DNA of 64,000 nt from Flavobacterium sp. H122. Its GTDB lineage: Bacteria > Bacteroidota > Bacteroidia > Flavobacteriales > Flavobacteriaceae. The notes under the pieces are model-generated. The model worked only from the letters and a program-made list of their open reading frames with translations, ran no database searches and was not told the origin of the DNA. Location of the stretch: contig NZ_SJZD01000001.1 of NCBI RefSeq assembly GCF_004959765.1, forward strand, positions 62,001 to 126,000, written 5' to 3'. Position 1 is the stretch's first letter; each line of letters opens with the position of its first letter. The translations under genes and the position numbers were made by a program. Positions 14,254 through 24,245 of this stretch are shown in pieces.

Positions 14254-14943
14254 ATGTATACACAAAATGATTTAGTTTCAAATGTTTCACAAGTTGAACA
14301 GGCAGAATTTTTTAAAAAAACCTATACACATGTTGCTGCTGCAATTTTAGCTTTTATCGTTGTAGAATATTTATTGCTTGACCTTATTCCTCAAAGCGTA
14401 ATAGTATCAATGATGGGAGGTAAATATGTATGGCTTTTTATTTTGGGATTATTTTGGTTAGGTTCAACAATGTCAAATAATCTGGCATTCCATCCTTCTC
14501 AGGATAAGCAGTATTTAGGTCTAGGATTGTATGTTATTCTTGAAGCGATTATCTTTTTACCTATGATTGCAATGGCAACGATTTACTCAGAAAGTAATGT
14601 TGTTATGCCTGCTGCAATGATTACTTTATTTATGTTTTCAGGATTGACAGCTGTCGTGCTATTCACAAAAACCGATTTTTCTTTTTTAAGAACAGCCATT
14701 ATGATAGGTGGATTTGTTTCACTGGGAGCAATCGTTGCAGGAGCAATTTTCGGATTTAACCTGGGTCTATGGTTTTCATTGGCTATGGTAGTATTGGCTT
14801 CAGCAAGTATTTTATACCAGACCCATCAGATTAAAGAAAATTATACGACCAATCAATATGTTGGTGCGGCTTTACAGATTTTTGCTTCAGTAATGTTATT
14901 GTTCTGGTATATACTGAGAATATTCATGAGCAGAAAAAATTAA
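14254..14943 (+). CDS. Bax inhibitor-1/YccA family membrane protein
   Basis: 229 residues, seven hydrophobic segments, N-terminus facing the cytoplasm (VSQVEQAEFFKKTYTHVAAAI is the usual opening). C-terminal YQTHQIKENYTTNQYVGAALQIFASVMLLFWYILRIF is the BI-1 signature end with the conserved acidic and aromatic residues. BI-1 proteins in bacteria act as pH-gated calcium leak channels or as FtsH modulators. Monocistronic, followed by a terminator. Confidence 0.9.
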   Translation: MYTQNDLVSNVSQVEQAEFFKKTYTHVAAAILAFIVVEYLLLDLIPQSVIVSMMGGKYVWLFILGLFWLGSTMSNNLAFHPSQDKQYLGLGLYVILEAIIFLPMIAMATIYSESNVVMPAAMITLFMFSGLTAVVLFTKTDFSFLRTAIMIGGFVSLGAIVAGAIFGFNLGLWFSLAMVVLASASILYQTHQIKENYTTNQYVGAALQIFASVMLLFWYILRIFMSRKN

Positions 14944-14961
14944 TTTTTCACAAAACATACC

Positions 14962-14992
14962 AAAAGAGTTCCAAAATGGAGCTCTTTTTTTT
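14962..14992 (+). terminator. terminator of the BI-1 gene
   Basis: AGAGTTCC-AAAAT-GGAGCTCT (one G-U) flanked by A and T runs. Confidence 0.8.
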
Positions 14993-15057
14993 TGAAATGA
15001 TTTCGGTTTTTTAAATTTTAGAAGTAATTTCATACACTGAAAACCAATCTTGTAGAA

Positions 15058-16038
15058 ATGAAAAAAACATTGCTCTTTATTTTCTTTTCATTAGTAATTA
15101 CCGGCTGTAAATCTGTCAATAGCAGAGCAACGGAAAATAACTTTGCTATTGCTTTGCATGGTGGTGCCGGTACTATTTTAAAAGCCAATATGTCACCTGA
15201 ACTTGAAGAAGCATATAAAGCAACACTTGAAAAAGCTATTAGAACCGGCCATGAAATTTTAAAAAACGGAGGTACTTCGCTCGAAGCAGTTCAAAAAACT
15301 ATTATTATTCTTGAAGATTCCCCTTTGTTCAACGCCGGTAAAGGGGCAGTTTTAACCAATGAAGGAAAGTGTGAATTGGATGCTTCCATTATGGATGGGC
15401 AAACTTTAAAAGCTGGAGCGGTTGCAGGTGTTACAGTAGTAAAAAACCCTATTTTACTGGCTACGTCTGTCATGGAAAAATCACAGCATGTGATGCTGAC
15501 TTCAAAAGGAGCTGAAAGTTTTGCAAAGGAAAAAGGATTGGAAATTGTTGATCCTACTTATTTTTATACTGAAAAAGCTCAAAAAGCTTTGGATAAAGCA
15601 AAACAAACTGAATTTAAAGATCAGAAATTCGGTACTGTGGGTTGCGTTGCATTGGATAAGTATGGTAATTTAGCATCCGGAACATCCACAGGAGGAATGA
15701 CCAATAAACGCTGGGGCAGAGTAGGGGATTCGCCCATTATTGGCGCAGGAACTTATGCAAATAATGCTACTTGTGCTGTTTCAGCAACCGGGTGGGGTGA
15801 ATTTTTTATCCGTTCAGTGGTGGCTCATGATATTTCTGCATTAATGGAATATAAAAAAGCATCTTTAAGAAATGCCGCACAAACCGTTATGGCAAAAGTA
15901 AAAAAACTTGGTGGTGACGGAGGTGTTGCTGCAATTGATAAAAAAGGAAGTATTACCTTTGAATTTAATACTGCCGGTATGTACCGCGCGTCAATTGACC
16001 AGGAAGGAAAGTTATATATAGGAATATACAAAGATTAA
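15058..16038 (+). CDS. isoaspartyl peptidase / L-asparaginase (lipoprotein form)
   Basis: 326 residues. Lipoprotein signal with lipobox ITGC (Cys17), then the plant-type asparaginase fold: ALHGGAGT at about 32-39, FNAGKGAVLT, and the autocleavage site GTVGCVALD with Thr as the N-terminal nucleophile of the beta chain (around residue 193), followed by GTSTGGMTNKRWGRVGDSPIIGAGTYA, which holds the substrate-binding residues. It should hydrolyse beta-aspartyl dipeptides or asparagine in the periplasm. The acs gene follows after 5 bases, suggesting co-transcription. Confidence 0.92.
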   Translation: MKKTLLFIFFSLVITGCKSVNSRATENNFAIALHGGAGTILKANMSPELEEAYKATLEKAIRTGHEILKNGGTSLEAVQKTIIILEDSPLFNAGKGAVLTNEGKCELDASIMDGQTLKAGAVAGVTVVKNPILLATSVMEKSQHVMLTSKGAESFAKEKGLEIVDPTYFYTEKAQKALDKAKQTEFKDQKFGTVGCVALDKYGNLASGTSTGGMTNKRWGRVGDSPIIGAGTYANNATCAVSATGWGEFFIRSVVAHDISALMEYKKASLRNAAQTVMAKVKKLGGDGGVAAIDKKGSITFEFNTAGMYRASIDQEGKLYIGIYKD

Positions 16039-16043
16039 ATGCT

Positions 16044-17951
16044 ATGAGTTACTACGTAATAAAAGATTTAGAGAATTATTTTAAAATGTATAAAAAATCG
16101 GTTAGGGAACCTAAAAAGTTCTGGGATAAAATAGCCGATGAAAACTTTGTATGGTATCAAAAATGGGATAAAGTCTTTGATTTTGATATGCAGGAAGCAC
16201 AATTTAAATGGTTTATTGATGCTAAAGTTAATATTACTAAAAATTGCATTGACCGTCATTTAGCCCGAAAAGGAGAAAAAACGGCTATAATCTTTGAACC
16301 GAATAATTCAAACGAAGAAGCACAGCATATTAGCTATAACGAACTATACAAAAGAGTTTCAAAAATGGCCAATGTGCTTCGTGAGCAGGGTATTAAAAAA
16401 GGAGATCGTGTTTGTATTTATCTGCCTATGATTCCTGAATTGGCAGTAGCTGTTTTAGCCTGTGCAAGGATCGGCGCTATACATTCAGTAGTTTTTGCAG
16501 GTTTCTCTGCAGGTGCTGTTGAAGCTAGAATCAACGATTGTGAAGCCAGTATGGTTATTACTTCAGACGGAGGTTATCGCGGTGATAAAACCGTGAACCT
16601 AAAATCAATTATTGATGAGGCTTTAGAAAAATGTCCATCAGTTGCAAAAGTTTTAGTGGTTAAACGAACCAATGAAACTGTCAGCATGAAAGAAAGCAGA
16701 GATCAGTGGCTGCAGCCATTATTAGATGATGCGATTGATAATAATGTAGCGGAAATGATGGACGCTGAAGATCCTCTATTTATCTTATACACATCAGGTT
16801 CTACGGGAAAACCTAAAGGAATGCTTCATACTACTGCAGGATATATGGTTTACACAGGTTATACATTCAAAAATGTATTTAATTATGAAGATGGTGATGT
16901 GTATTGGTGTACCGCTGATATTGGCTGGATAACCGGACACTCTTATATATTATACGGCCCGTTATTAAATGGCGCTACTACAGTACTTTTTGAAGGAATA
17001 CCTTCATATCCTAATTTTTCTCGTTTTTGGGAAGTAATTGAAAAACATAAAGTAACCCAATTTTATACAGCACCAACGGCAATCCGTGCCTTAGCAAAGG
17101 AGAGCTTGGATTACGTACAGAGATTTCCTTTAAAGTCATTAAAGATGATTGGTTCTGTTGGTGAACCCATTAATGAAGAGGCTTGGCATTGGTATAACGA
17201 TCATGTGGGAGGGAAACGTTGCCCGCTTGTTGATACCTGGTGGCAGACTGAAACCGGAGGTGTAATGATTGCACCTATTCCTTTTGTTACTCCAACCAAA
17301 CCAACCTATGCAACGTTGCCTCTACCTGGAATCCAACCAGTCTTAATGGATGAACTGCGCAATGAAATTGAAGGCAATCAAGTGGTTGGCAGTTTGTGTA
17401 TAAAATTTCCTTGGCCAAGTATTGCCAGAACAATATGGGGAGATCACCAGCGATATAAAGAAACTTATTTCACGGCTTTCCCTGGTAAATATTTCACAGG
17501 TGACGGCGCCTTACGTGATGAAGTGGGCTACTACAGAATTACAGGCAGGGTAGATGATGTTATTATTGTTTCTGGACATAATCTAGGAACAGCTCCTATT
17601 GAAGATTCTATCAATGAACATCCGGCAGTTGCTGAAAGTGCTATCGTAGGTTTTCCGCACGATATAAAAGGGAATGCTTTATATGGTTTTATTATTCTGA
17701 AAGAACGCGGCGAGTATAGAGACCGTGAAAATCTTACTAAAGAAATAAACCAATTGATTTCCGACCAAGTGGGACCAATAGCAAAACTGGATAAAATCCA
17801 ATTTGTAAATGGTTTGCCTAAAACACGTTCCGGAAAAATTATGCGCCGTATTTTGCGTAAAATAGCTGAAGGTGATTTTTCAAATTTTGGAGATACTTCA
17901 ACTTTATTAAATCCGGAAGTTGTTGAAGAAATTAAAGAAGGTAAGGTTTAA
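16044..17951 (+). CDS. acs: acetyl-coenzyme A synthetase
   Basis: 635 residues, standard length. AMP-binding motif YTSGSTGKPKGMLHT at about residue 249, the acetyl-pocket Trp region in VDTWWQTETGG, core GDGALRDEVGYYRITGRVDDVI, and the C-terminal TRSGKIMRR with the Lys that is acetylated for regulation. Activates acetate to acetyl-CoA via acetyl-AMP in the cytoplasm. Second gene of a unit with the isoaspartyl peptidase; the released aspartate and acetate-derived carbon are metabolically compatible, but the link is inferred only from spacing. Confidence 0.95.
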   Translation: MSYYVIKDLENYFKMYKKSVREPKKFWDKIADENFVWYQKWDKVFDFDMQEAQFKWFIDAKVNITKNCIDRHLARKGEKTAIIFEPNNSNEEAQHISYNELYKRVSKMANVLREQGIKKGDRVCIYLPMIPELAVAVLACARIGAIHSVVFAGFSAGAVEARINDCEASMVITSDGGYRGDKTVNLKSIIDEALEKCPSVAKVLVVKRTNETVSMKESRDQWLQPLLDDAIDNNVAEMMDAEDPLFILYTSGSTGKPKGMLHTTAGYMVYTGYTFKNVFNYEDGDVYWCTADIGWITGHSYILYGPLLNGATTVLFEGIPSYPNFSRFWEVIEKHKVTQFYTAPTAIRALAKESLDYVQRFPLKSLKMIGSVGEPINEEAWHWYNDHVGGKRCPLVDTWWQTETGGVMIAPIPFVTPTKPTYATLPLPGIQPVLMDELRNEIEGNQVVGSLCIKFPWPSIARTIWGDHQRYKETYFTAFPGKYFTGDGALRDEVGYYRITGRVDDVIIVSGHNLGTAPIEDSINEHPAVAESAIVGFPHDIKGNALYGFIILKERGEYRDRENLTKEINQLISDQVGPIAKLDKIQFVNGLPKTRSGKIMRRILRKIAEGDFSNFGDTSTLLNPEVVEEIKEGKV

Positions 17952-17965
17952 AAAAAATCTAGCCT

Positions 17966-18011
17966 ATAAATATAAAACCCTGAAGTCTGCACTTCAGGGT
18001 TTTATATTTAT
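17966..18011. terminator. bidirectional terminator between acs and the methyltransferase gene
   Basis: A perfect 20-bp stem around a 6-base loop TCTGCA, with a GC-rich top (ACCCTGAAG/CTTCAGGGT) and A/T-rich base, so it can act on both strands. Confidence 0.9.
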
Positions 18012-18089
18012 AGAAAAGCGCTATTTACTTTCTTGTGAAGCTAAATTCAAAAAATATGAATCCTAATCAGTCTCAAGACTGTTTACTTA

Positions 18090-18809
18090 TTACTTTTTAA
18101 ATTCAAATTGAATTAACTCCCAATTTACTTCTATACCATTTTGAGTTTTATTAATACCTAAAATATCTTGAACACCTTCTAAAATAGTTGTATTATCAGC
18201 TTTATCCAGTCCGAAAAAAAGTTTAAAAAAATGAATCATGTCATTTAGGTCATTAAATACAAACGGATATTTATTAACCTGACAAGCTGCTAATTTGCTT
18301 TGTAGATTAGGGTATTCCATGAAATAATCTTTATAAAAGAAATTTCCATCATGCCCCAGTGAATTATAATCATTCACGAATTTATTTAAAAAGCAATCTA
18401 CTCTTGAACCTTTTTCTACATCGGCAAAAACAAAACTTTTGCCATTTTTGAGTACTCTTAAACATTCTTCTACAAATAATGGTACATCCTCTAAATGATG
18501 CATGCCGCTCAGGGAAAAAATCACATCAAACGTATTGGATTCAAAATGTAATTTTCTTGGTGAAATAAGTTCAATTGTTTCATTAATAAATCCTTCTGAA
18601 AAATCAGCTGATTTTAAATTTATATGATTTGGGATGTATTTTTTTAAATAGCCTCCACCGGATGGAATATCTAAAGCTTCATTAATTAAGCCGAAATCTA
18701 TAGAAGATAGTAAGGAATTAAATTCGTTATTTCTTGCTTCAGGATAGTTTTGCATTGCAAAGTGATAATCAGAAGCTCTGCTTTGAAATAACACTCGATA
18801 ATCATTCAT
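18090..18809 (-). CDS. class I SAM-dependent methyltransferase
   Basis: 239 residues. Motif I is ALDIPSGGGYLKKYI (about 45-59), a variant with two Gly, followed by the acidic strand end SADFSEGF and motif IV FDVIFSLSGMHHLEDVP, typical of UbiE/Methyltransf_11 enzymes. The substrate is unknown. The C-terminal third (FKLFFGLDKADNTT) is a substrate lid without strong similarity to named enzymes. It is followed on the same strand by nothing until the bidirectional terminator and preceded by the ATP-grasp gene by 99 bases. Confidence 0.82.
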   Translation of the reverse strand: MNDYRVLFQSRASDYHFAMQNYPEARNNEFNSLLSSIDFGLINEALDIPSGGGYLKKYIPNHINLKSADFSEGFINETIELISPRKLHFESNTFDVIFSLSGMHHLEDVPLFVEECLRVLKNGKSFVFADVEKGSRVDCFLNKFVNDYNSLGHDGNFFYKDYFMEYPNLQSKLAACQVNKYPFVFNDLNDMIHFFKLFFGLDKADNTTILEGVQDILGINKTQNGIEVNWELIQFEFKK

Positions 18810-18908
18810 GATAATTTTTTTATTAAAAGTGATACGTTTTTTTATGTATATACAGGTTAACTGTTTGCATTTAAAATGAAACAGTTAAGGAGAATTATTT
18901 ATTAAAAT

Positions 18909-19787
18909 CTAGATTGGCAGTTTTATAAGATCTCCAAACTCTTGATTAAATCTTTCAATAGAGCTTCTAACAAGACCTCCATTTGAAAAGAAAGTAAGTT
19001 CACCAAAAATAATTCTGTCACCAATTGAGTATAAATCTACACGAAGGAAAATAAAACCTTCAGATAATTTTTCAGCAATCCGAATCATTTCATCGAAATT
19101 TTCAGGCTTCTTAAAATCAGAATTTGAAAATGCCGGAATATATTTTTCAGGTAAAACTTTATTCCAATTTAAATCATAAAAACTCTTGGTTATGTTTTCC
19201 GATTTATTTTTTTGGACAAAAACATATTTTGGCTGACCATGGAAACAATGAAATTTATAATCTATAAGTGAATCATTATCAATTTCAGAAATGTATTTTT
19301 CAGCAATAATTCTTGGCTTTACGTTTTTATAAATTGATTCACGAAATTTATCATAGTAGTTTTGAGAAAGAAACTTGTTTAATTTCTTTTTAGTTTTACT
19401 GATATTTAATTGATTTTTATCTTTTACAATTATGTTATAACCAGATCCGTGAGTTCCTTTTAAGACATATTGATTGGGTAATTTGTCAAAATTTATTTCA
19501 CTTACAGAATCATAAACTCCAAGAATATCATTTAAATATTGTTTGCCTATTTTATCTTCAACATAACTTCTAACTTCAAATTTATCCACAAACCTACCAT
19601 AATTTTCAGTGTAATGATGTAATTTAAGCCAAAGTATTTTCTCCATAAATTCCTTTGGAGAGCTTAAATCTGGTTTTGTGTTGTTTTTTAATAAATATTG
19701 AATTTCTGAAATTTTTGTATCATCTGCATTAAAATTTTCAAGTGTACCCAAATAGAATTTGTAAAATTTTCTTCTAAAAAAATTCAT
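18909..19787 (-). CDS. TupA-like ATP-grasp family protein
   Basis: 292 residues matching the TupA-like ATP-grasp pattern: KILWLKLHHYTENYGRFVDKFEVRSYVEDKIG (about 49-80), then FDKLPNQYVLKGTHGSGYNIIV with the ATP lysine and Gly-rich loop, PRIIAEKYI, DYKFHCFHGQPKYVFV, and the metal-binding end FGELTFFSNGG. Members are found in polysaccharide and teichuronopeptide loci and probably ligate an amino acid to a sugar acid. Here the neighbours are a methyltransferase and unrelated genes rather than a glycan cluster. No signal peptide; cytoplasmic. Confidence 0.82.
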   Translation of the reverse strand: MNFFRRKFYKFYLGTLENFNADDTKISEIQYLLKNNTKPDLSSPKEFMEKILWLKLHHYTENYGRFVDKFEVRSYVEDKIGKQYLNDILGVYDSVSEINFDKLPNQYVLKGTHGSGYNIIVKDKNQLNISKTKKKLNKFLSQNYYDKFRESIYKNVKPRIIAEKYISEIDNDSLIDYKFHCFHGQPKYVFVQKNKSENITKSFYDLNWNKVLPEKYIPAFSNSDFKKPENFDEMIRIAEKLSEGFIFLRVDLYSIGDRIIFGELTFFSNGGLVRSSIERFNQEFGDLIKLPI

Positions 19788-19854
19788 TGTTTTTAATTAA
19801 AGGAATTAATAAAAAAAAATTTGGGGACTTTTTTATTTTATTGCCTGATAAGAA

Positions 19855-20415
19855 TCACAAACCTAATTTATTTCTCATTTTCAAAAATAATAATGCAACA
19901 TTATACGCTAAATTTCCTGAGGTATGTATTTCCGGATTTTTTATTTTATAAAACACCAGCAATTCCTCTAATGAATATTTTTTTGAAGTTTGATCTAAAA
20001 TACGGCTTTGCATGACTTCCACATCCAAAGAATTATTTTTAATCCGGCCGCTTTGAAGCCTTGACAAATATTGATTTATAATTTCAATATCATAATGAAT
20101 TCTATGTCCTATAAGTGTTGCGTTACCGATGAAATTGATTAATGATTCTATAGCCTGGACTTCCTCATATGTTAGTTGTTTTGCGTCTGTTTTTTTAGAT
20201 TTATCCAAATCAATTTCCAGACTGTTTTCAATCATGATTTGGTTATTTTCAATCGAAATTGCACCAATAGATAAAATTTTATCCTTGACGGGATTAATTC
20301 CTGTCGTTTCGATATGTAAGGCTACTTTTCTAACAGAAGGTATTTCCTGTTGAATCAAGTAGTTTCTCCAAAATTCAGGATAATCCTTTCCTAAGTTTTT
20401 AAACCAATCAAGCAT
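19855..20415 (-). CDS. DEDDh-type 3'-5' exonuclease homologue with degraded active site
   Basis: 186 residues with the DnaQ-like fold: VALHIETTGINPVKDKILSIGAI (about 31-53), IGHRIHYDIEIINQYL, SLDVEVMQSR and a C-terminal HTSGNLAYNVALLFLK. In active members Exo I is DxET, here HIET (His34 replaces the first Asp), and Exo III is HxAxxDA, here HTSGNLA, losing the last Asp. The middle Asp is kept. Two of the four catalytic acids are therefore missing and nuclease activity is doubtful. It follows the CBS/DUF294 gene by one base; this pairing recurs in many bacteria, suggesting a regulatory partner. Confidence 0.82.
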   Translation of the reverse strand: MLDWFKNLGKDYPEFWRNYLIQQEIPSVRKVALHIETTGINPVKDKILSIGAISIENNQIMIENSLEIDLDKSKKTDAKQLTYEEVQAIESLINFIGNATLIGHRIHYDIEIINQYLSRLQSGRIKNNSLDVEVMQSRILDQTSKKYSLEELLVFYKIKNPEIHTSGNLAYNVALLFLKMRNKLGL

Positions 20416-20416
20416 G

Positions 20417-22327
20417 TTATGAAAATTGTGTTAGCTGAAAAGTATCTTTTACTATTTCTTCTAAATCTTTTAAAACGTGTAACGAATCTTTTAATTTTTC
20501 TTTTTCGGCTTTTGATAAAATTTCAACATCAATATATTCGCCGGAATTGTCATTTTTCAGTCCTTCCAAAGCCCTGTATTTTGACAATAAGAGGAATGTT
20601 TCTGAAGCATTCTGGTAAACTTCAACGTTTTCAGTATCTTTAATAGCCAATTCTTTATAACGATAATAAGTATTATTTACACCTTTAAGTCCATACTGAA
20701 TGGCAAGTAAACGTCCAATATCAACCAATTGGTTAATCGCTTTTTCCTTAACATTGAATTTGCCGTAAAATGGACCGTTATCTTCTTCATTGAATTTTTT
20801 AAAGAAATTTAAGGGAGCAGGTTTGTTCAATGCATCATTACCTAAATAATCCAGGAATAAGGTTTTGTTTTTTATATTAAAAATAGTATCTGTCAGAGCT
20901 GCTTCCATGCTTTGGTCGCCAAAAACAAATTCATAATCAAAAAATATAGAACAATGTTCACTGGTATATTCACCTGGAGTATTAATCCAGTTCTCGTACT
21001 GTTTTACCCATTCATTCAATGACTTACACCATTTTTCATTACTCACAGTGTCACCAAATTCACAATGTTTGTAGCCTATTTTTTCAAGAATTCCGGCTAC
21101 TCGTTTAGCCAGTTGGCTAAAGTAATACTTTACATCACGGACTTGCTGAATTTCAACATCTTTATAAATTAAAATATTGTCATGATCAGTAAGTAAAAGC
21201 TGTTCTTTACGTCCCTGACTGCCAATGCTCAGGAAAGCAAACGGAACAGGAGGGGAGCCCAACTCCAAAATACTGATTTCAACCGCTCTCCTCACAATTG
21301 CCAGAGTAATCTCACCGGCTACATTGTGTAAATGCTGGACTGGAATATTTTTTGTCAGCGATTGCTGAATAATCGATTCCATTGACTGATGGATAATTTT
21401 AAGCTCCTCAGATTTAGTTGCCTTTTTGATTTCACGTATTAAAACACCAGGGGAGTTCGCCTGTGCCTGAACCAAATCGTTTTGAGTGATAACTCCTTTT
21501 ATTTCAGTATGGGGAGTACCATCAACAGTAACGCATAAATGATGGACTTTATGTGACAGCATGACTAATTGAGCTTCGGCCAGCGAAACATTTTCCGTTA
21601 CAGTAATCACCGGAAAAGTCATGATATTTGCAATAGGTGAGTGTGTGGCATGTTTACCTGTTGCAACTTTTTGCTTGAAATCTGCATCTGTTGCAATACC
21701 GACAAGTTTTTTGTTTTGAATAATAAAAACATTGTCAACAAGATTATCAGTCATCAAAAGCGCCACATCACGAATAGTCTGTTCAATAGTAACAATAAGT
21801 GGTTTTTTATTGTAAGTTAAAGTTTGAATAAATGAAAAATCATTTTGAAACTCTGATATCTGAACCGAATCAGACACTAATTTATTTTGAAGTTTATCAG
21901 CCGGATTATTTGAATTACTTGCAAAACTCTCCAGCAGAAAATTAAGAACATCAGCATTTTTAATAACAAACGGGCGGACTTTATCGATTGGTATGGCAAA
22001 TAAAACAGTATCATCATTTGCTTTTGCTGTCATTTGATAATTATTTTTAGCAAAAAAAGGACGCAGGCCAAATAAATCACCGGCGTAACATTTATTTAAA
22101 AGAGTTTCTTCAGCATCTGAAATTACTGTCAAATGCATAACACCGGAATTAACCACATAAAAACTGTCATGCAAAGAATCATTTATCTGAAAAAGTTTTT
22201 CGTTTTTTTCAAGATGAATTACTTTTATAAAATTTGCAATTTGCTTTAAATCTTCAAAGCTTAAGAAACTGAATGGTTTATAATCTTTAAGGAAATTCGC
22301 AACGCTTTCTGTAATAGAATTTTTCAT
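20417..22327 (-). CDS. cNMP-binding / CBS / DUF294 nucleotidyltransferase-like protein
   Basis: 636 residues. Domains in order: cyclic-nucleotide-binding beta-roll (about 15-130), two CBS repeats (about 180-300; VDNVFIIQNKKLVGIATDADF and IKGVITQNDLV), a nucleotidyltransferase-like DUF294 domain with GSQGRKEQLLLTDHDN near residue 370 (the GSxGR and DxD acids are intact), and the DUF294 C-terminal helical domain. GlnD-like domain logic suggests modification of a partner in response to nucleotides. It is the first gene of a two-gene unit with the exonuclease-like gene, which starts one base after its stop. Confidence 0.88.
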   Translation of the reverse strand: MKNSITESVANFLKDYKPFSFLSFEDLKQIANFIKVIHLEKNEKLFQINDSLHDSFYVVNSGVMHLTVISDAEETLLNKCYAGDLFGLRPFFAKNNYQMTAKANDDTVLFAIPIDKVRPFVIKNADVLNFLLESFASNSNNPADKLQNKLVSDSVQISEFQNDFSFIQTLTYNKKPLIVTIEQTIRDVALLMTDNLVDNVFIIQNKKLVGIATDADFKQKVATGKHATHSPIANIMTFPVITVTENVSLAEAQLVMLSHKVHHLCVTVDGTPHTEIKGVITQNDLVQAQANSPGVLIREIKKATKSEELKIIHQSMESIIQQSLTKNIPVQHLHNVAGEITLAIVRRAVEISILELGSPPVPFAFLSIGSQGRKEQLLLTDHDNILIYKDVEIQQVRDVKYYFSQLAKRVAGILEKIGYKHCEFGDTVSNEKWCKSLNEWVKQYENWINTPGEYTSEHCSIFFDYEFVFGDQSMEAALTDTIFNIKNKTLFLDYLGNDALNKPAPLNFFKKFNEEDNGPFYGKFNVKEKAINQLVDIGRLLAIQYGLKGVNNTYYRYKELAIKDTENVEVYQNASETFLLLSKYRALEGLKNDNSGEYIDVEILSKAEKEKLKDSLHVLKDLEEIVKDTFQLTQFS

Positions 22328-22525
<198 letters not shown>

Positions 22526-24064
22526 TTAATCTTCCATGGCAAAAAGACGTTCTCTGTATAATTTGCCTATGGTAACCTGTAAACGTGTCTTATAATCATC
22601 AACCAACCATTCACGGTAGTTTTTGGTAGAATTTGCTAAGCAGCGGCAAAAAACTTTCACACGGTAATCAATATCTTCAAACAGATATTTGGCAAGTTGT
22701 TTCGCTTCGTTTAATTCTTCAGCATTTTCAACACACATACTGGCATGCTGTAAAATGGAATCATCAATCACAATTTTAGGACGTAGATTTTTAGCTAAAG
22801 CTTTTCTGAATTCTTCTTCAACGTCGAATTCAAAATTCAATGTATTTTTAAATAATTCAAGGACTTCTTCAGACATTTCAAATTTAAAATAACGCTCAAT
22901 TTCTGAATCGCTTCTTAAATTTTCAATATAATATTCAGGAGTTTTAAAAATATGCTGCCAGTCTATAGGATCATCCCATAAACCAAAACGCGCCGCATTA
23001 TTACCTAAATCAATAATCGAAAATTCCGCTTTATTAGGCAGTCTTCTGGAACCACGGCCTATCATCTGGAAATATAATGTCAGTGATTTTGTAGCGCGGT
23101 TTATGATAATTGTTTCAACCGTTGGCTCATCAAATCCTGTGGTCAAAATCCCTACAGATGTTAAAACTGCATCCGGAGTATGTTTGAACCATCTTAGAAT
23201 CTCTTTACGTTCTTCGTTGCTGGTTGTATTATCAAGGTGTCTTATAGGATATCCGGCTTTCTTGAATGTTTCATAAACATATAAAGATGTATTAATCCCG
23301 TTATTAAAAATCAATGTCTTTTTCCCTTTTGATTTTTCTTCATAAGCACTCAGTAACTTAGCCTGCATATCTAACTGAGAATACAATTCGTCAGAAGATT
23401 TTACAGTATAATCTCCGTTGATACCTATTTTTAAACTGGATAAAGTTACATCATAGCTGTATGTTGTGGCTTTTGCCAGGAATCCATTGTCAATAAGCTT
23501 TTTAATAGGATCTCCTACGATAAGTTCCTTGTAGTTTTCATACATAGGCAACTCAATATTAGAGCTTAAAGGCGTTGCAGTAACTCCTAAAATGAAAGAA
23601 TTTTTAAAACGGTTCAATAGTTTTCTAAACGAATTGTAATGCGCCTCATCAATAATAACAAGACCTACATTATCAATTTGAAGTTTATCATCATTCAAAC
23701 GGTTTTTAAGTGTTTCCACCATGGCAACAAAACAAGAATACTCGTCCTGATCAGGTAATTCTTTAACTTTTGAATTGATGATTTTATTTTTAACCCCAAA
23801 AGAATTCAGCATTTTTGAAGTCTGCTTGCATAATTCAATTCTATGGGTTAAAACCACTACTTTTTTATTGTGTGTTTCAATATAACGGCGAACCATTTCC
23901 GAAAAGATTACTGTTTTCCCCCCTCCTGTCGGCAACTGATACAATAAATGATAGTTGTTGGGAGTATTGTCCATTCGGTCAAAAATGGCGTTGATATCGC
24001 GCGACTGATAGTCGTAGAGTACTTTTCTCTCCTCTTGTACCTGTTCTATATCGCTTCTTACCAT
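22526..24064 (-). CDS. DEAD/DEAH-box SF2 helicase
   Basis: 512 residues. Motif I YQLPTGGGKTVIF (about 42-54), motif II DEAHYNSF (about 138), motif III VTATPLSS, then the second domain with LIFNNGINTS, VLTSVGILTTGFDEPTVETIIINRA (motif V) and YFQMIGRGSRR (motif VI). The order is that of XPB/RadD-like helicases, and the C-terminus has a helical domain without a zinc-binding motif. It resembles E. coli RadD (YejH) in size and motif detail, so a DNA-repair role is likely but not certain. Single gene. Confidence 0.85.
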   Translation of the reverse strand: MVRSDIEQVQEERKVLYDYQSRDINAIFDRMDNTPNNYHLLYQLPTGGGKTVIFSEMVRRYIETHNKKVVVLTHRIELCKQTSKMLNSFGVKNKIINSKVKELPDQDEYSCFVAMVETLKNRLNDDKLQIDNVGLVIIDEAHYNSFRKLLNRFKNSFILGVTATPLSSNIELPMYENYKELIVGDPIKKLIDNGFLAKATTYSYDVTLSSLKIGINGDYTVKSSDELYSQLDMQAKLLSAYEEKSKGKKTLIFNNGINTSLYVYETFKKAGYPIRHLDNTTSNEERKEILRWFKHTPDAVLTSVGILTTGFDEPTVETIIINRATKSLTLYFQMIGRGSRRLPNKAEFSIIDLGNNAARFGLWDDPIDWQHIFKTPEYYIENLRSDSEIERYFKFEMSEEVLELFKNTLNFEFDVEEEFRKALAKNLRPKIVIDDSILQHASMCVENAEELNEAKQLAKYLFEDIDYRVKVFCRCLANSTKNYREWLVDDYKTRLQVTIGKLYRERLFAMED

Positions 24065-24245
24065 ACCTATTTTGGAATTTTTGCAAAATTACATTTAAAA
24101 AACAGTTTACCAGCACTTTTATTAAAAAAATTACAGATTATTTTTTTTAACTATTTTTAGCAGTTTCAGGGAGAATTACTTTCTAAAGTTTTCTTTACTT
24201 TGCATATTCTTTAGTTGCAGCGGCAATAATAAATTTTCAATTATA

